A program made the translations under genes and the position numbers. From a virus, in IMG/VR virus record IMGVR_UViG_3300035670_001497, positions 1 to 20,076 of that record: a stretch of 20,076 bases of DNA. One strand, 5' to 3'. Each line of letters opens with the position of its first letter. The stretch's first letter is position 1. The notes beneath the pieces were generated by a model. The model did no database searches, was not told the origin of the DNA, and worked only from the letters and a program-made list of their open reading frames with translations. Positions 13,483 through 18,723 of the stretch are shown one piece after another.

Positions 13483-13794
13483 CTAGTGCTTTACTAGTAT
13501 GTCTATTGTGCTTGCTATTAGTATCTCGGCCTCTTTGAAGTCTTTCATCTTTAAGGCGTCCTGGAGCTTTCTAAGGTTGTGGTGTATTCGGTCCTTGTTT
13601 TTAGTGTTTAGTTTTGGAATGGTCTTTAGGTCTTTGTGTATTCTATCGATTTCCTCCAGGCGGTCTTCGTTGGAAAGGTACTTTTGTAGGTCTAGTAGCC
13701 GGACTGCTATCTTGCGGGCAGGTATGGAGGCGGATATCTTTCCTTTCTTAGCTCCATGTCGTGATAGGTGATGTCGGTATTGATCCATGTCCAT
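13483..13794 (-). CDS. Basic helical protein, 103 aa
   Basis: The frame is open further upstream through a hairpin, but the two adjacent methionines (MDMDQYRHHLSRHG) after that hairpin are the likely start; the Shine-Dalgarno (GAG) is poor. The protein is strongly basic with repeated Lys/Arg helices (SRHGAKKGKISASIPARKIA, KLNTKNKDRIHHNLRKLQDA), then an amphipathic end. DNA or RNA binding is plausible. No family is recognised. The upstream hairpin may control it. Confidence 0.65.
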   Translation of the reverse strand: MDMDQYRHHLSRHGAKKGKISASIPARKIAVRLLDLQKYLSNEDRLEEIDRIHKDLKTIPKLNTKNKDRIHHNLRKLQDALKMKDFKEAEILIASTIDILVKH

Positions 13795-13821
13795 AGTGTT
13801 GTACTCGTTTAGGTAAGGGTA

Positions 13822-13866
13822 TTTAGTGGACGCACCCAGTGCTGGGTGTTGGGTGCATCCACTAAA
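13822..13866. promoter_or_regulatory. Long interrupted hairpin with alternative pairing
   Basis: TTTAGTGGA-C-GCACCCA pairs with TGGGTGC-A-TCCACTAAA: sixteen pairs with one C-A mismatch and an eleven-base loop. The left arm can instead pair with an inner TGGGTG (13843-13848) as CACCCA-GTGC-TGGGTG. It fills the gap between a stop codon and the next gene's start and lacks a T-run. Confidence 0.75.
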
Positions 13867-13868
13867 GA

Positions 13869-14189
13869 CTAAGCTAGGTTGTGCTGTCGTTTTCCAAACA
13901 CTACGGTCGAGCACTCGGCTATTATGCGTGGCTTAACCTGTGTTATGTATGACACAAAGATCCCTGGCTCAAAGGCTCGCTCCTTTAGGAGTTCAATCTT
14001 AGCGGGATCTGGAATATCCATGGTCAACTCGATTTGATGGTTTAGTTCTACCACTACGCGGCCTGGCTGGTCGCTGATTATGCGGGTAATCATGCCATAC
14101 AGTGGGTAGGAATGGCCAATCTCCACATCACCATGTTTTACTTCACATCCCAACTTGTTAAAAAGATTGTCGGTGTTTTCTATGCTCAT
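13869..14189 (-). CDS. Conserved phage protein (YPLYGMITR / FEPGIFVS type), 106 aa
   Basis: AGGA six bases before the ATG, in a TAA-T-ATG junction. The sequence has EIGHSYPLYGMITRIISDQPG, a strand pair VVVELNHQIELTMDIPDP, and LLKERAFEPGIFVSYIT, ending VVFGKRQ. I recognise similar arrangements in hypothetical proteins of several phages. A beta-barrel (OB- or SH3-like) fold is likely from the strand pattern. Function unknown. Confidence 0.78.
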   Translation of the reverse strand: MSIENTDNLFNKLGCEVKHGDVEIGHSYPLYGMITRIISDQPGRVVVELNHQIELTMDIPDPAKIELLKERAFEPGIFVSYITQVKPRIIAECSTVVFGKRQHNLA

Positions 14190-14190
14190 A

Positions 14191-14370
14191 TTATTCCTTT
14201 GCTCGTATTAAACCTTGGTTAATTAATTCTTGGCAAGTTCTTCCAAAGAACCCCTGGAGCTGCCAGGCCAGGCCGGTGTCTACTAGCACCTGCGCGGCCT
14301 CTAGGTACTCTTCTAGGGTTTCTGGGTCTTGCTCACCCTCGATTATCATGATGGCGGTAAATGTGTCCAT
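14191..14370 (-). CDS. Small conserved phage protein (TGLAWQLQGFFGRT type), 59 aa
   Basis: The start is fixed by AAGGAG five bases before the ATG; longer frames run back over the neighbour. The pattern EGEQDPETLEEYLEAAQ, then LVDTGLAWQLQGFFGRTCQELI and a G-L end is a very common small phage family (I recall Pfam DUF7417, unconfirmed) with no known function. It is helical throughout and follows a small SH3-like gene. Confidence 0.85.
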   Translation of the reverse strand: MDTFTAIMIIEGEQDPETLEEYLEAAQVLVDTGLAWQLQGFFGRTCQELINQGLIRAKE

Positions 14371-14383
14371 GTTACTCCTTAAT

Positions 14384-14581
14384 TTACTTCTTAAAATTTT
14401 GGTCAGGCTGTTGCTGGGCAAGGGATGCTTCGCCCATCTGTACATCACCCACATGGCGGAACCCGTCCCACAATCGGATCGTGTACATATAAAGGTTGTG
14501 TGTTTCCCAATAGTCCTTGGCTATGATTCGGGCTTCGTTGTTTCCGTTACATACCACAATGTCGCCTACGTTGTACTTCAT
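14384..14581 (-). CDS. Small SH3/KOW-like protein, 65 aa
   Basis: The Shine-Dalgarno AAGGAG, six bases before the chosen ATG and joined to the upstream stop (TAAGGAG), selects this start and rules out the earlier in-frame ATG and the 137-codon frame. KYNVGDIVVCNGNNEARIIA, then strands and a G-F-R-H loop, looks like a small beta barrel of SH3/KOW type as found in many phage proteins. The end is Gln-rich (SLAQQQPDQNFKK). Function unknown. Confidence 0.8.
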   Translation of the reverse strand: MKYNVGDIVVCNGNNEARIIAKDYWETHNLYMYTIRLWDGFRHVGDVQMGEASLAQQQPDQNFKK

Positions 14582-14591
14582 ACCCATCTCC

Positions 14592-14831
14592 TTATTCATA
14601 GTCATTAGGATCAAGATTAGCCAAAAGTTCCTCAAAGTACCCAAGCTCCGCAGGAGCTTCATGCACCTCGGCCTCTTGGGCCAGGTATTGTAGCTGCCTT
14701 TCAAGCCACTCAATGTCGTTCCACAACTCATCCGGAATACTCCGCGGCTTGATTCCGTACTCGGACTTGTATACGTTGATATAGGCCTCTTGGGCAAGCT
14801 GAAGTGGTGTAAGGTGGGTACAGTCGCTCAT
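14592..14831 (-). CDS. Conserved phage helical protein, 79 aa
   Basis: The start is set by AGGAG in TAGGAGATATT-ATG, where the TAG is the stop of the preceding gene; a TTG seven codons upstream is rejected. The block LQLAQEAYINVYKSEYGIKPRSI is typical of a phage family where a helix ending YK-x2-YG-x-RPR is conserved. It then has an acidic helical end. Function unknown. Confidence 0.8.
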   Translation of the reverse strand: MSDCTHLTPLQLAQEAYINVYKSEYGIKPRSIPDELWNDIEWLERQLQYLAQEAEVHEAPAELGYFEELLANLDPNDYE

Positions 14832-14839
14832 AATATCTC

Positions 14840-15046
14840 CTAATTCATCCAAAGGCTAGCACACTCAAGTCGGTCAAGCAAAATCCTTTTGGCTTTGTAG
14901 TAAGCCTCGACGGAAACTTCACCGTTCTGCATAGCTTCCTTAGCGTAGCCAATACACTTGAGAACGTTCTCGGCGTTCCATTCAACTCCGCACTTGTCTA
15001 TAAGGTTTGCAAAATGTTCAGCTTGGTCTTGGATTGTTTTGTTCAT
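14840..15046 (-). CDS. Hypothetical protein, 68 aa
   Basis: AGGGA lies about five bases before the ATG. The helical protein contains HFANLIDKCGVEWNAENVLK and a YKAKRILLDRLE end. No family is recognised. It follows the first gene of the unit by twelve bases. Confidence 0.75.
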   Translation of the reverse strand: MNKTIQDQAEHFANLIDKCGVEWNAENVLKCIGYAKEAMQNGEVSVEAYYKAKRILLDRLECASLWMN

Positions 15047-15058
15047 AAAATTCCCTAA

Positions 15059-15247
15059 TTAAGCATGGCTAGGATTGCTACGACGGCTTTCAGCACGATA
15101 GCGATTTTCAATTTCATATCTTACACACTCAACAAACAAATTGGTTATTTGGTACGATGTAAAGAGCTGGAGAACCTTCTCAAGATTCTCGGTGCTCATG
15201 TTTTGGATCTCTTCGATCTGCCATCTTTTAATCGTTTCGTTTATCAT
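15059..15247 (-). CDS. Hypothetical protein, 62 aa, first gene of its unit
   Basis: No Shine-Dalgarno is present, while GATAAT lies six bases before the ATG, so a leaderless mRNA is suspected. An internal ATG sixteen codons later would have only GAGAT. The protein is a charged helix (MINETIKRWQIEEIQNMSTE, LEKVLQLFTSYQITNLFVEC, VRYEIENRYRAESRR). No family is recognised. Confidence 0.7.
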   Translation of the reverse strand: MINETIKRWQIEEIQNMSTENLEKVLQLFTSYQITNLFVECVRYEIENRYRAESRRSNPSHA

Positions 15248-15253
15248 AGGACT

Positions 15254-15282
15254 ATTATCTCAGAATCCAAGCTGGCTCGCAA
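15254..15282 (-). promoter_or_regulatory. Promoter for the 15247-13201 unit, leaderless candidate
   Basis: Minus-strand TTGCGA (15282-15277, four of six) and GATAAT (15259-15254, five of six) are 17 bases apart. The ATG of the 62-residue gene follows the -10 by six bases. Confidence 0.5.
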
Positions 15283-15296
15283 CGACAAAATGGAAT

Positions 15297-15325
15297 GGGA
15301 ACCCCTTTGGAATCAGGGGGTTCCC
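15297..15325. terminator. Hairpin GGGAACCCC / GGGGTTCCC
   Basis: A perfect nine-pair stem around TTTGGAATCAG lies between the end of the RadC gene and the next promoter. On the minus strand ATTTTG follows, a weak T-run, so it may terminate the upstream unit or shield the promoter. It is one of two strong hairpins in this gap. Confidence 0.6.
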
Positions 15326-15346
15326 GTATAAGTTGGATATATCCAG

Positions 15347-15367
15347 GGGTACGAAATTCTCGTACCC
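15347..15367. terminator. Hairpin GGGTACGA / TCGTACCC
   Basis: Perfect eight-pair stem with a five-base loop (AATTC), just downstream of the RadC gene. It lacks a T-run, so an RNA-stability or processing role is as likely as termination. Its core TACGA/TCGTA recurs at 17238-17252 and, in part, at 17484-17500. Confidence 0.65.
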
Positions 15368-15384
15368 TATGTGGAATCAGGGGT

Positions 15385-15840
15385 TTACCCTATTAGGGAG
15401 CGCCCTTGGGTGTTGAGCTGGCCATGTTCGTGCATACTATGATAGGCATCTTGGCCAACGATAACGTGGTCCAGGAGTTTGATTCCCAGATATTTCGATG
15501 CCTCTAGGAGGGTTTTCGTTACGGAAAGATCCTCGCGGCTTGGCTCAACATTACCCGACGGATGATTATGACACAACACAATAGACACAGCTCCGGCCAT
15601 AATAGCTGGCTGGAATACTTCTCGTGGATGTACAGGCGCACTGGTAGCAGTACCAACGGCCACTACGTTATACGCAACGACGGAATGGTTGCCGTCAAGG
15701 CAAAACATGATAAGGTGTTCTTTTCCGTTTTCTTTGATGATTTTCCTGGCAAACTTAGCGATGGCCTCAGGCCCTCGGATGTCGACCGCGGTCTTGTGTT
15801 TTTTTCCGTATCGAACCGAAACCTGTCTAACGTATTTCAT
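15385..15840 (-). CDS. Stand-alone RadC-like JAB/MPN domain protein
   Basis: The 151-residue product contains the RadC C-terminal domain signature: ALxxGAVSIVLC-HNHPSG-NVEPSREDLSVTKTL, then YLGIKLLDHVIVG. The putative metal-binding residues are H91, H93 and D104, with E41 at the place of the catalytic glutamate and S96 in HNHPSG. VGTATSAPVHPREVFQPAIMAGA is also typical. The N-terminal helix-hairpin-helix of full RadC is absent, as in many phage and mobile-element versions. JAB domains are usually isopeptidases or related hydrolases, and RadC's own role in DNA repair is disputed. The start follows AAAGGA; a TTG eight codons earlier is rejected. It is the last gene of the 17160-15385 unit, followed by hairpins. 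Confidence 0.92.
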   Translation of the reverse strand: MKYVRQVSVRYGKKHKTAVDIRGPEAIAKFARKIIKENGKEHLIMFCLDGNHSVVAYNVVAVGTATSAPVHPREVFQPAIMAGAVSIVLCHNHPSGNVEPSREDLSVTKTLLEASKYLGIKLLDHVIVGQDAYHSMHEHGQLNTQGRSLIG

Positions 15841-15842
15841 AA

Positions 15843-16088
15843 CTATTTGTCCTTTAATCCCCAAATTTTTGCTATCTCTGACAGTGGCTGCTCATGTTCA
15901 TAAAGGTAGTCGATGATGCGCTGGAGCATTTCACGCCTTCCCATCAGGAACATCTTGTAACTTTCCGACGAGTTGCCAGGTGCGTCCTCGGCCTGCTGGT
16001 CAATCTGTTGGGAAAGCTCATCAATCTTACCCCAAAGGTTCTCGGCATTCAAATATTTTCTTGACGGATCGTCCCACGGCCGTGACAT
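15843..16088 (-). CDS. Hypothetical protein, 81 aa
   Basis: The second of two adjacent ATGs fits AAGGAG better (five bases rather than two). A charged helical protein with LNAENLWGKIDELSQQIDQQ, RREMLQRIIDYLYEHEQPL and an end IAKIWGLKDK. It shares the TAATG zone with the upstream stop, so translation is probably coupled. No family is recognised. Confidence 0.74.
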   Translation of the reverse strand: MSRPWDDPSRKYLNAENLWGKIDELSQQIDQQAEDAPGNSSESYKMFLMGRREMLQRIIDYLYEHEQPLSEIAKIWGLKDK

Positions 16089-16090
16089 CA

Positions 16091-16306
16091 TTACTCCTTA
16101 TCCAATATGTTCTGCTGGTCCCAAGCTACCTGAGCCTTAAATTCCTCTCGGAGGATTTTAAGGTTGTCGCGGATGTCACCAAGCTCAAGCCATATAGTCC
16201 AGTGCTCAACGGAATCACGGCTAAGGCCGCGCATCTCTTTAAGCAACTCCTGTTTCCTGTCGTGGAGCTGCGTCATATCATTGTGAATATCGGTTGCGGT
16301 TCTCAT
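16091..16306 (-). CDS. Predicted coiled-coil protein, 71 aa
   Basis: TAGGAG, six bases before the ATG, merges the upstream stop with the Shine-Dalgarno. The sequence is almost entirely helical with heptad-like hydrophobics (DMTQLHDRKQELLKEMRGL, WLELGDIRDNLKILREEF). No family is recognised. Confidence 0.75.
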   Translation of the reverse strand: MRTATDIHNDMTQLHDRKQELLKEMRGLSRDSVEHWTIWLELGDIRDNLKILREEFKAQVAWDQQNILDKE

Positions 16307-16315
16307 AATAATCTC

Positions 16316-16504
16316 CTACAGGGCTATAGACTGCTCAAGCTCACACAATCGTTTTCTGGCTTCGGTTAGTTCTGAATATACATCGGATGCCGCGGCAACA
16401 AGGCCAGCACCATACAACGATTCCAACTCAGCTTCAAGTGCCTGGATGGATTCCAGGACGTCTCGGATGTTGTCAATAATTAAGTCGGTACTCCAATGGC
16501 TCAT
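16316..16504 (-). CDS. Predicted coiled-coil protein, 62 aa
   Basis: GAGGT about eight bases before the ATG; the stop of the upstream gene is separated by one base (TAG-T-ATG). Helical heptads run through IIDNIRDVLESIQALEAELESL and LTEARKRLCELEQSIA. It might pair with the neighbouring coiled-coil protein; this is inference from order and sequence type only. Confidence 0.75.
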   Translation of the reverse strand: MSHWSTDLIIDNIRDVLESIQALEAELESLYGAGLVAAASDVYSELTEARKRLCELEQSIAL

Positions 16505-16505
16505 A

Positions 16506-16769
16506 CTACTTTACCTCTTTAATAAAACCAAGTTCAACACCCCAATAGTAGGCCTCGGCATCGAACTTATCATCCCGAACCTCTTCGGCAAGGCCCTCGC
16601 AATCACAATGCTCCTCGAAGGTGGTAAATCCAAAGTGTTTTAATGCGGCCTCGCCGGCATCTTCTGCATCAAATCGACCTTCATCAACCCATCGGTCGTA
16701 GTTGGCCTTGATCCAGGCTTTGACGGTTTTCTTTTGTTCTTCGGTTAGTACCCACTTGATTTCAAACAT
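16506..16769 (-). CDS. Hypothetical acidic protein, 87 aa
   Basis: TAGGAG five bases before the ATG joins the upstream stop to the Shine-Dalgarno. Contents: a helix (TEEQKKTVKAWIKANYDRWV), an acidic DEGRFDAEDAGEAAL, then a C-x-C (EHCDCEGLAEEVRDDKFDAE). A small acidic, possibly metal-binding or DNA-mimic-like protein. No family is recognised. Confidence 0.75.
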   Translation of the reverse strand: MFEIKWVLTEEQKKTVKAWIKANYDRWVDEGRFDAEDAGEAALKHFGFTTFEEHCDCEGLAEEVRDDKFDAEAYYWGVELGFIKEVK

Positions 16770-16777
16770 ATAAGCTC

Positions 16778-17011
16778 CTACTTGGAAAGTTTCTCGATAA
16801 CGGATTGATCAACTCGATTCACAACAACCGTTGAGGGCATCTCCCTCAGGTACAGGCTGATATGCTTTGCGGTCGTGTTACTAAATCGATGATTGGTAAC
16901 AAAAAGGTCATCACCGAATCGAACCGCAACCGGTGTCTCGTATGACACTAAAACCTTTTTGTCGGCTTTTGTGATTTCCTTTAACTGTTTAGCACCGAAC
17001 TTTCTAATCAT
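16778..17011 (-). CDS. Conserved phage protein (VSYETPVAV ... SNTTAKHI type), 77 aa
   Basis: AAGGAG six bases before the ATG fixes the start; the longer frame over the neighbouring tiny membrane gene is rejected. KKVLVSYETPVAVRFGDDLFVTNHRFSNTTAKHISLYLRE is a very recognisable phage family pattern (TPVA, then a short strand, then T-N-x-x-F-S-x-T-T-x-x-H-I). Many phages carry it and no function is known. The C-terminus is a short helix. Confidence 0.85.
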   Translation of the reverse strand: MIRKFGAKQLKEITKADKKVLVSYETPVAVRFGDDLFVTNHRFSNTTAKHISLYLREMPSTVVVNRVDQSVIEKLSK

Positions 17012-17067
17012 GTTGATCTCCTTATTATGGATACAGGTTATCACACCTTCCAAGCTTGGTGCAACTA

Positions 17068-17160
17068 TTATTCCATATTTGCCAGTATAGTCAAGAAAAT
17101 CAAGGGGATAAACAGTAACAGCTTGATCGTGATGTAAATTAGGAAAATCTTCAGTACCAT
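17068..17160 (-). CDS. Tiny hydrophobic membrane protein, 30 aa
   Basis: An ATG lies eight bases after the -10 box of a strong promoter, followed by 30 codons. Residues 5-27 (IFLIYITIKLLLFIPLIFLT) are almost wholly hydrophobic with two lysines near the start, typical of a single-pass membrane peptide. There is no Shine-Dalgarno, so translation would be near-leaderless. It is the first gene in its unit. Confidence is limited because a frame of this size can arise by chance. Confidence 0.5.
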   Translation of the reverse strand: MVLKIFLIYITIKLLLFIPLIFLTILANME

Positions 17161-17168
17161 AGGAGGCC

Positions 17169-17197
17169 AGGATAGCATAGCCTGCCAATCCTGTCAA
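17169..17197 (-). promoter_or_regulatory. Sigma70-like promoter for the 17160-15385 unit
   Basis: Minus-strand TTGACA (17197-17192) and TATCCT (17174-17169) are 17 bases apart. A perfect -35 with a four-of-six -10. Confidence 0.6.
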
Positions 17198-17237
17198 CCC
17201 CCTATAAGTAGCTGAAAATGCGCTATAAACCCCGTAC

Positions 17238-17252
17238 TACGAGTTTTTCGTA
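17238..17252. terminator. Hairpin TACGA / TCGTA after the 48-aa gene
   Basis: Five perfect pairs around GTTTT, extended by GTA/TAC after a mismatch, directly after the stop codon. It lacks a proper T-run on the minus strand. It shares its core with hairpins at 15347 and 17484. Confidence 0.5.
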
Positions 17253-17399
17253 TTACCAGTGCAACCCCCGTCGAACACCCTTGTTCCATATTTCAATACG
17301 GTTGTGCGGCCTGCCACTCTTAATATAGTCTAGGACGTGCCCTAGCTCGGTGAATACATGACCCACGGTTGACTCTGTGATGTATATGATAAAGACCAT
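17253..17399 (-). CDS. Small hypothetical protein, 48 aa
   Basis: AGGAG five bases before the ATG selects this start inside a longer frame. The protein starts hydrophobic (MVFIIYITESTVGHVF), continues TELGHVLDYIKSGRP and ends basic (NKGVRRGLHW). It is probably alpha/beta. No family is recognised. The Shine-Dalgarno lies partly in an inverted repeat, which may limit its translation. It ends in a hairpin and appears to be a one-gene unit at the divide between leftward and rightward genes. Confidence 0.7.
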   Translation of the reverse strand: MVFIIYITESTVGHVFTELGHVLDYIKSGRPHNRIEIWNKGVRRGLHW

Positions 17400-17406
17400 A
17401 CGCTCT

Positions 17407-17423
17407 CCTATAAAAGGTATAGG
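17407..17423. promoter_or_regulatory. Inverted repeat CCTATA / TATAGG over the Shine-Dalgarno
   Basis: Six pairs around AAAGG. The right-hand arm as read on the minus strand contains most of the AGGAG used by the 48-residue gene, so folding would hide the ribosome site. It could equally be a protein operator. Confidence 0.45.
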
Positions 17424-17525
17424 AAGATGTTCTAGCATAAGGGGTACTAGAGTCAACAGAGGACAGCACAACAGAACCCTAAAATACGGATATCTCGTAT
17501 AACAGCTTAGGATCGACGGAGACGA

Positions 17526-17678
17526 ATGGGAGCGTACTCAACTGTGGGTGCCCCTGCAATACCCGACAAAAACCGACAGCGTTCGGTATACGCACCCAGC
17601 CTCGGGAGTAATGAGTGCGGGAGTATTACACATCATGCGACTCAGGAAAAGATGGTAAAAATAGAACATTGTACTTGA
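17526..17678 (+). CDS. Possible small gene, 50 aa
   Basis: A 50-codon plus-strand frame starts with ATG four bases after CGGAG. The product is polar with glycine and serine (MGAYSTVGAPAIPDKNRQRS, SLGSNECGSITHHATQEK). It has no family resemblance and lies over a predicted RNA stem, so it may be chance. It could be the first gene of the rightward unit. Confidence 0.35.
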   Translation: MGAYSTVGAPAIPDKNRQRSVYAPSLGSNECGSITHHATQEKMVKIEHCT

Positions 17679-17754
17679 GTTCCAGCTTTGGATGTACGAA
17701 ACTATTCTTATAGCGAGCAATAAAGCTCGAATGTAATGTGAAGGAAAAATCGTT

Positions 17755-18141
17755 ATGCAAGAGAAAAATGTAGGACAGCCTGAAACACAAAACGCTATCT
17801 TCCCAATTCAGGAAAACAAGCGCCGTGGTCGCCCTAAAAAGCAACACACATACGAAGAGGGTTTTGATGTTGAAGCACCAGTAGGGCGACCGCGCTCTGC
17901 TGCAATACACAGACGCTGGCAGCGTGATATGATTAAGCCTCAGTTTCACCTGAGTCGTAGGGAAGCGTTCGAGGTCTTTTTCAAGTACCTGCGTAGCACT
18001 AAGGGTAAGACAGCTCTTAGAGACATCATAAACCAGGGCTCGCCAGGGATTGGTAAGCTCACTGATGCACAGCTTGGTAAGTATCTTGAGCAAACCAATT
18101 TGCTCTCTCGTTACCCACACGAGGTTGTGATTCAGGGATAA
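17755..18141 (+). CDS. AT-hook DNA-binding protein, 128 aa
   Basis: The N-terminal third contains KRRGRPKK (residues about 22-29), a classical AT-hook that binds the minor groove of A+T-rich DNA, and a second G-R-P at VGRPRS (about 43-48). The rest is helical and basic (SAAIHRRWQRDMIKPQFHLS, REAFEVFFKYLRSTKGKTAL). AAGGA nine bases before the ATG. A 164-codon frame on the other strand is rejected because this frame has a Shine-Dalgarno, motifs and a terminator. It may be an early regulator or genome-organising protein; the rightward direction opposite to nearly all other genes supports a regulatory role. This is inference. Confidence 0.82.
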   Translation: MQEKNVGQPETQNAIFPIQENKRRGRPKKQHTYEEGFDVEAPVGRPRSAAIHRRWQRDMIKPQFHLSRREAFEVFFKYLRSTKGKTALRDIINQGSPGIGKLTDAQLGKYLEQTNLLSRYPHEVVIQG

Positions 18142-18156
18142 TTATGGTAACGTTAA

Positions 18157-18182
18157 GGCGCCCTTCGGGGCGCCATGTTTTA
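18157..18182 (+). terminator. Rho-independent terminator after the AT-hook gene
   Basis: GGCGCCC-TTCG-GGGCGCC is a perfect seven-pair, G+C-rich stem capped by a UUCG tetraloop, followed by ATGTTTTAT. The T-run is short but the hairpin is very stable. Confidence 0.8.
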
Positions 18183-18193
18183 TGTGAGGTTGT

Positions 18194-18481
18194 ATGAAGT
18201 TAAACAAGAAACAAGCTAAGGTTATGGTTGAGAGTCTTGCGGCTGAGTATTTGACACTTGATTTAGAGCGTCAACGGATCGACCGCGAGGCTCGTCAACT
18301 ACGAAAACGATTGGAAGAATTGCGAGAAGGCCTACAAGGAATAATAGGAGTTGCGGAAGAGCTTGATGTTCCATGCGTGGCTCGTATAGGTAATTACTAT
18401 ATCACACAAATAAAGAAACATCGTGATGTGGATGCCTACTCGTATGATTTTATAGAATTCAAAGTGGTAGACATTCAGTGA
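18194..18481 (+). CDS. Predicted coiled-coil protein, 95 aa
   Basis: GAGGT four to five bases before the ATG. Residues 1-55 form a strong, highly charged coiled coil (LDLERQRIDREARQLRKRLE, ELREGLQGIIGVAEELDVP); residues 60-95 look like a small beta domain (CVARIGNYYITQIKKHRD, then FIEFKVVDI). No family is recognised. It follows a terminator by about 12 bases, so it needs read-through or an unseen promoter. Its stop abuts the stop of the convergent next gene with no gap. Confidence 0.75.
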   Translation: MKLNKKQAKVMVESLAAEYLTLDLERQRIDREARQLRKRLEELREGLQGIIGVAEELDVPCVARIGNYYITQIKKHRDVDAYSYDFIEFKVVDIQ

Positions 18482-18709
18482 TTAACACTCTAAGGGAAAG
18501 TCCCTGTGTTGGGCCCAGTAGTGAGATACTAGCTCAACACAGGCTTTCTCGAACGTTAAAAAGAAACCTTCGTACTTGGCCCAAGCGGGTCGCACCATGT
18601 AGCCAGCATTATGTTTACTAGGATAAATTTCACCGATAAGATTGCCCTCAAAGTATATGAGTTTCCTATCTGGGTTAGTTTCAGATTGTCTTATGTAATA
18701 GCTTTGCAT
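18482..18709 (-). CDS. Hypothetical protein, 75 aa
   Basis: I chose the first ATG; a TTG 21 codons upstream would give a Cys-rich extension but lies inside an inverted repeat. The sequence MQSYYIRQSETNPDRK, LIYFEGNLIGEIYPSKHNAG, YMVRPAWAKYEGFFLTFEKA is alpha/beta and resembles small phage proteins with a G-Y-x-V/A-x-x-x-W-x-F/x core. No Shine-Dalgarno is visible; TACAAT lies three bases before the ATG. It converges with the rightward coiled-coil gene. Confidence 0.65.
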   Translation of the reverse strand: MQSYYIRQSETNPDRKLIYFEGNLIGEIYPSKHNAGYMVRPAWAKYEGFFLTFEKACVELVSHYWAQHRDFPLEC

Positions 18710-18723
18710 ATAATTGTAAAAGA

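Larger units (their letters stand above)
17400..17754. other. Divergent, structured leader region
   Basis: This 355-base interval separates leftward from rightward genes. It contains the Shine-Dalgarno hairpin at 17407, a small hairpin ATACG/CGTAT (17484-17500), a larger stem TGGGTGC (17545-17551) / GCACCCA (17592-17598) enclosing ACCGA/TCGGT (17572-17587), and CGAGC-AATAAA-GCTCG just before the AT-hook gene. No convincing plus-strand promoter was found by eye. Part may be a 50-codon gene. Confidence 0.55.

Noticed and set aside
13483-13914. 143-codon reading of the basic helical gene
   Set aside because: Would translate through a long hairpin and overlap the previous gene; the inner methionine pair is more plausible.
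14384-14797. 137-codon reading of the SH3-like gene
   Set aside because: It runs over the neighbouring 79-residue gene; the strong Shine-Dalgarno selects the 65-residue form.
16778-17197. 139-codon reading of the VSYETPVAV gene
   Set aside because: Starts at TTG within the promoter; AAGGAG before the inner ATG and the family's usual length point to 77 residues.
17626-18120. 164-codon minus-strand frame across the AT-hook gene
   Set aside because: Antisense shadow: the plus-strand frame has a Shine-Dalgarno, AT-hook motif and terminator; this frame has neither.
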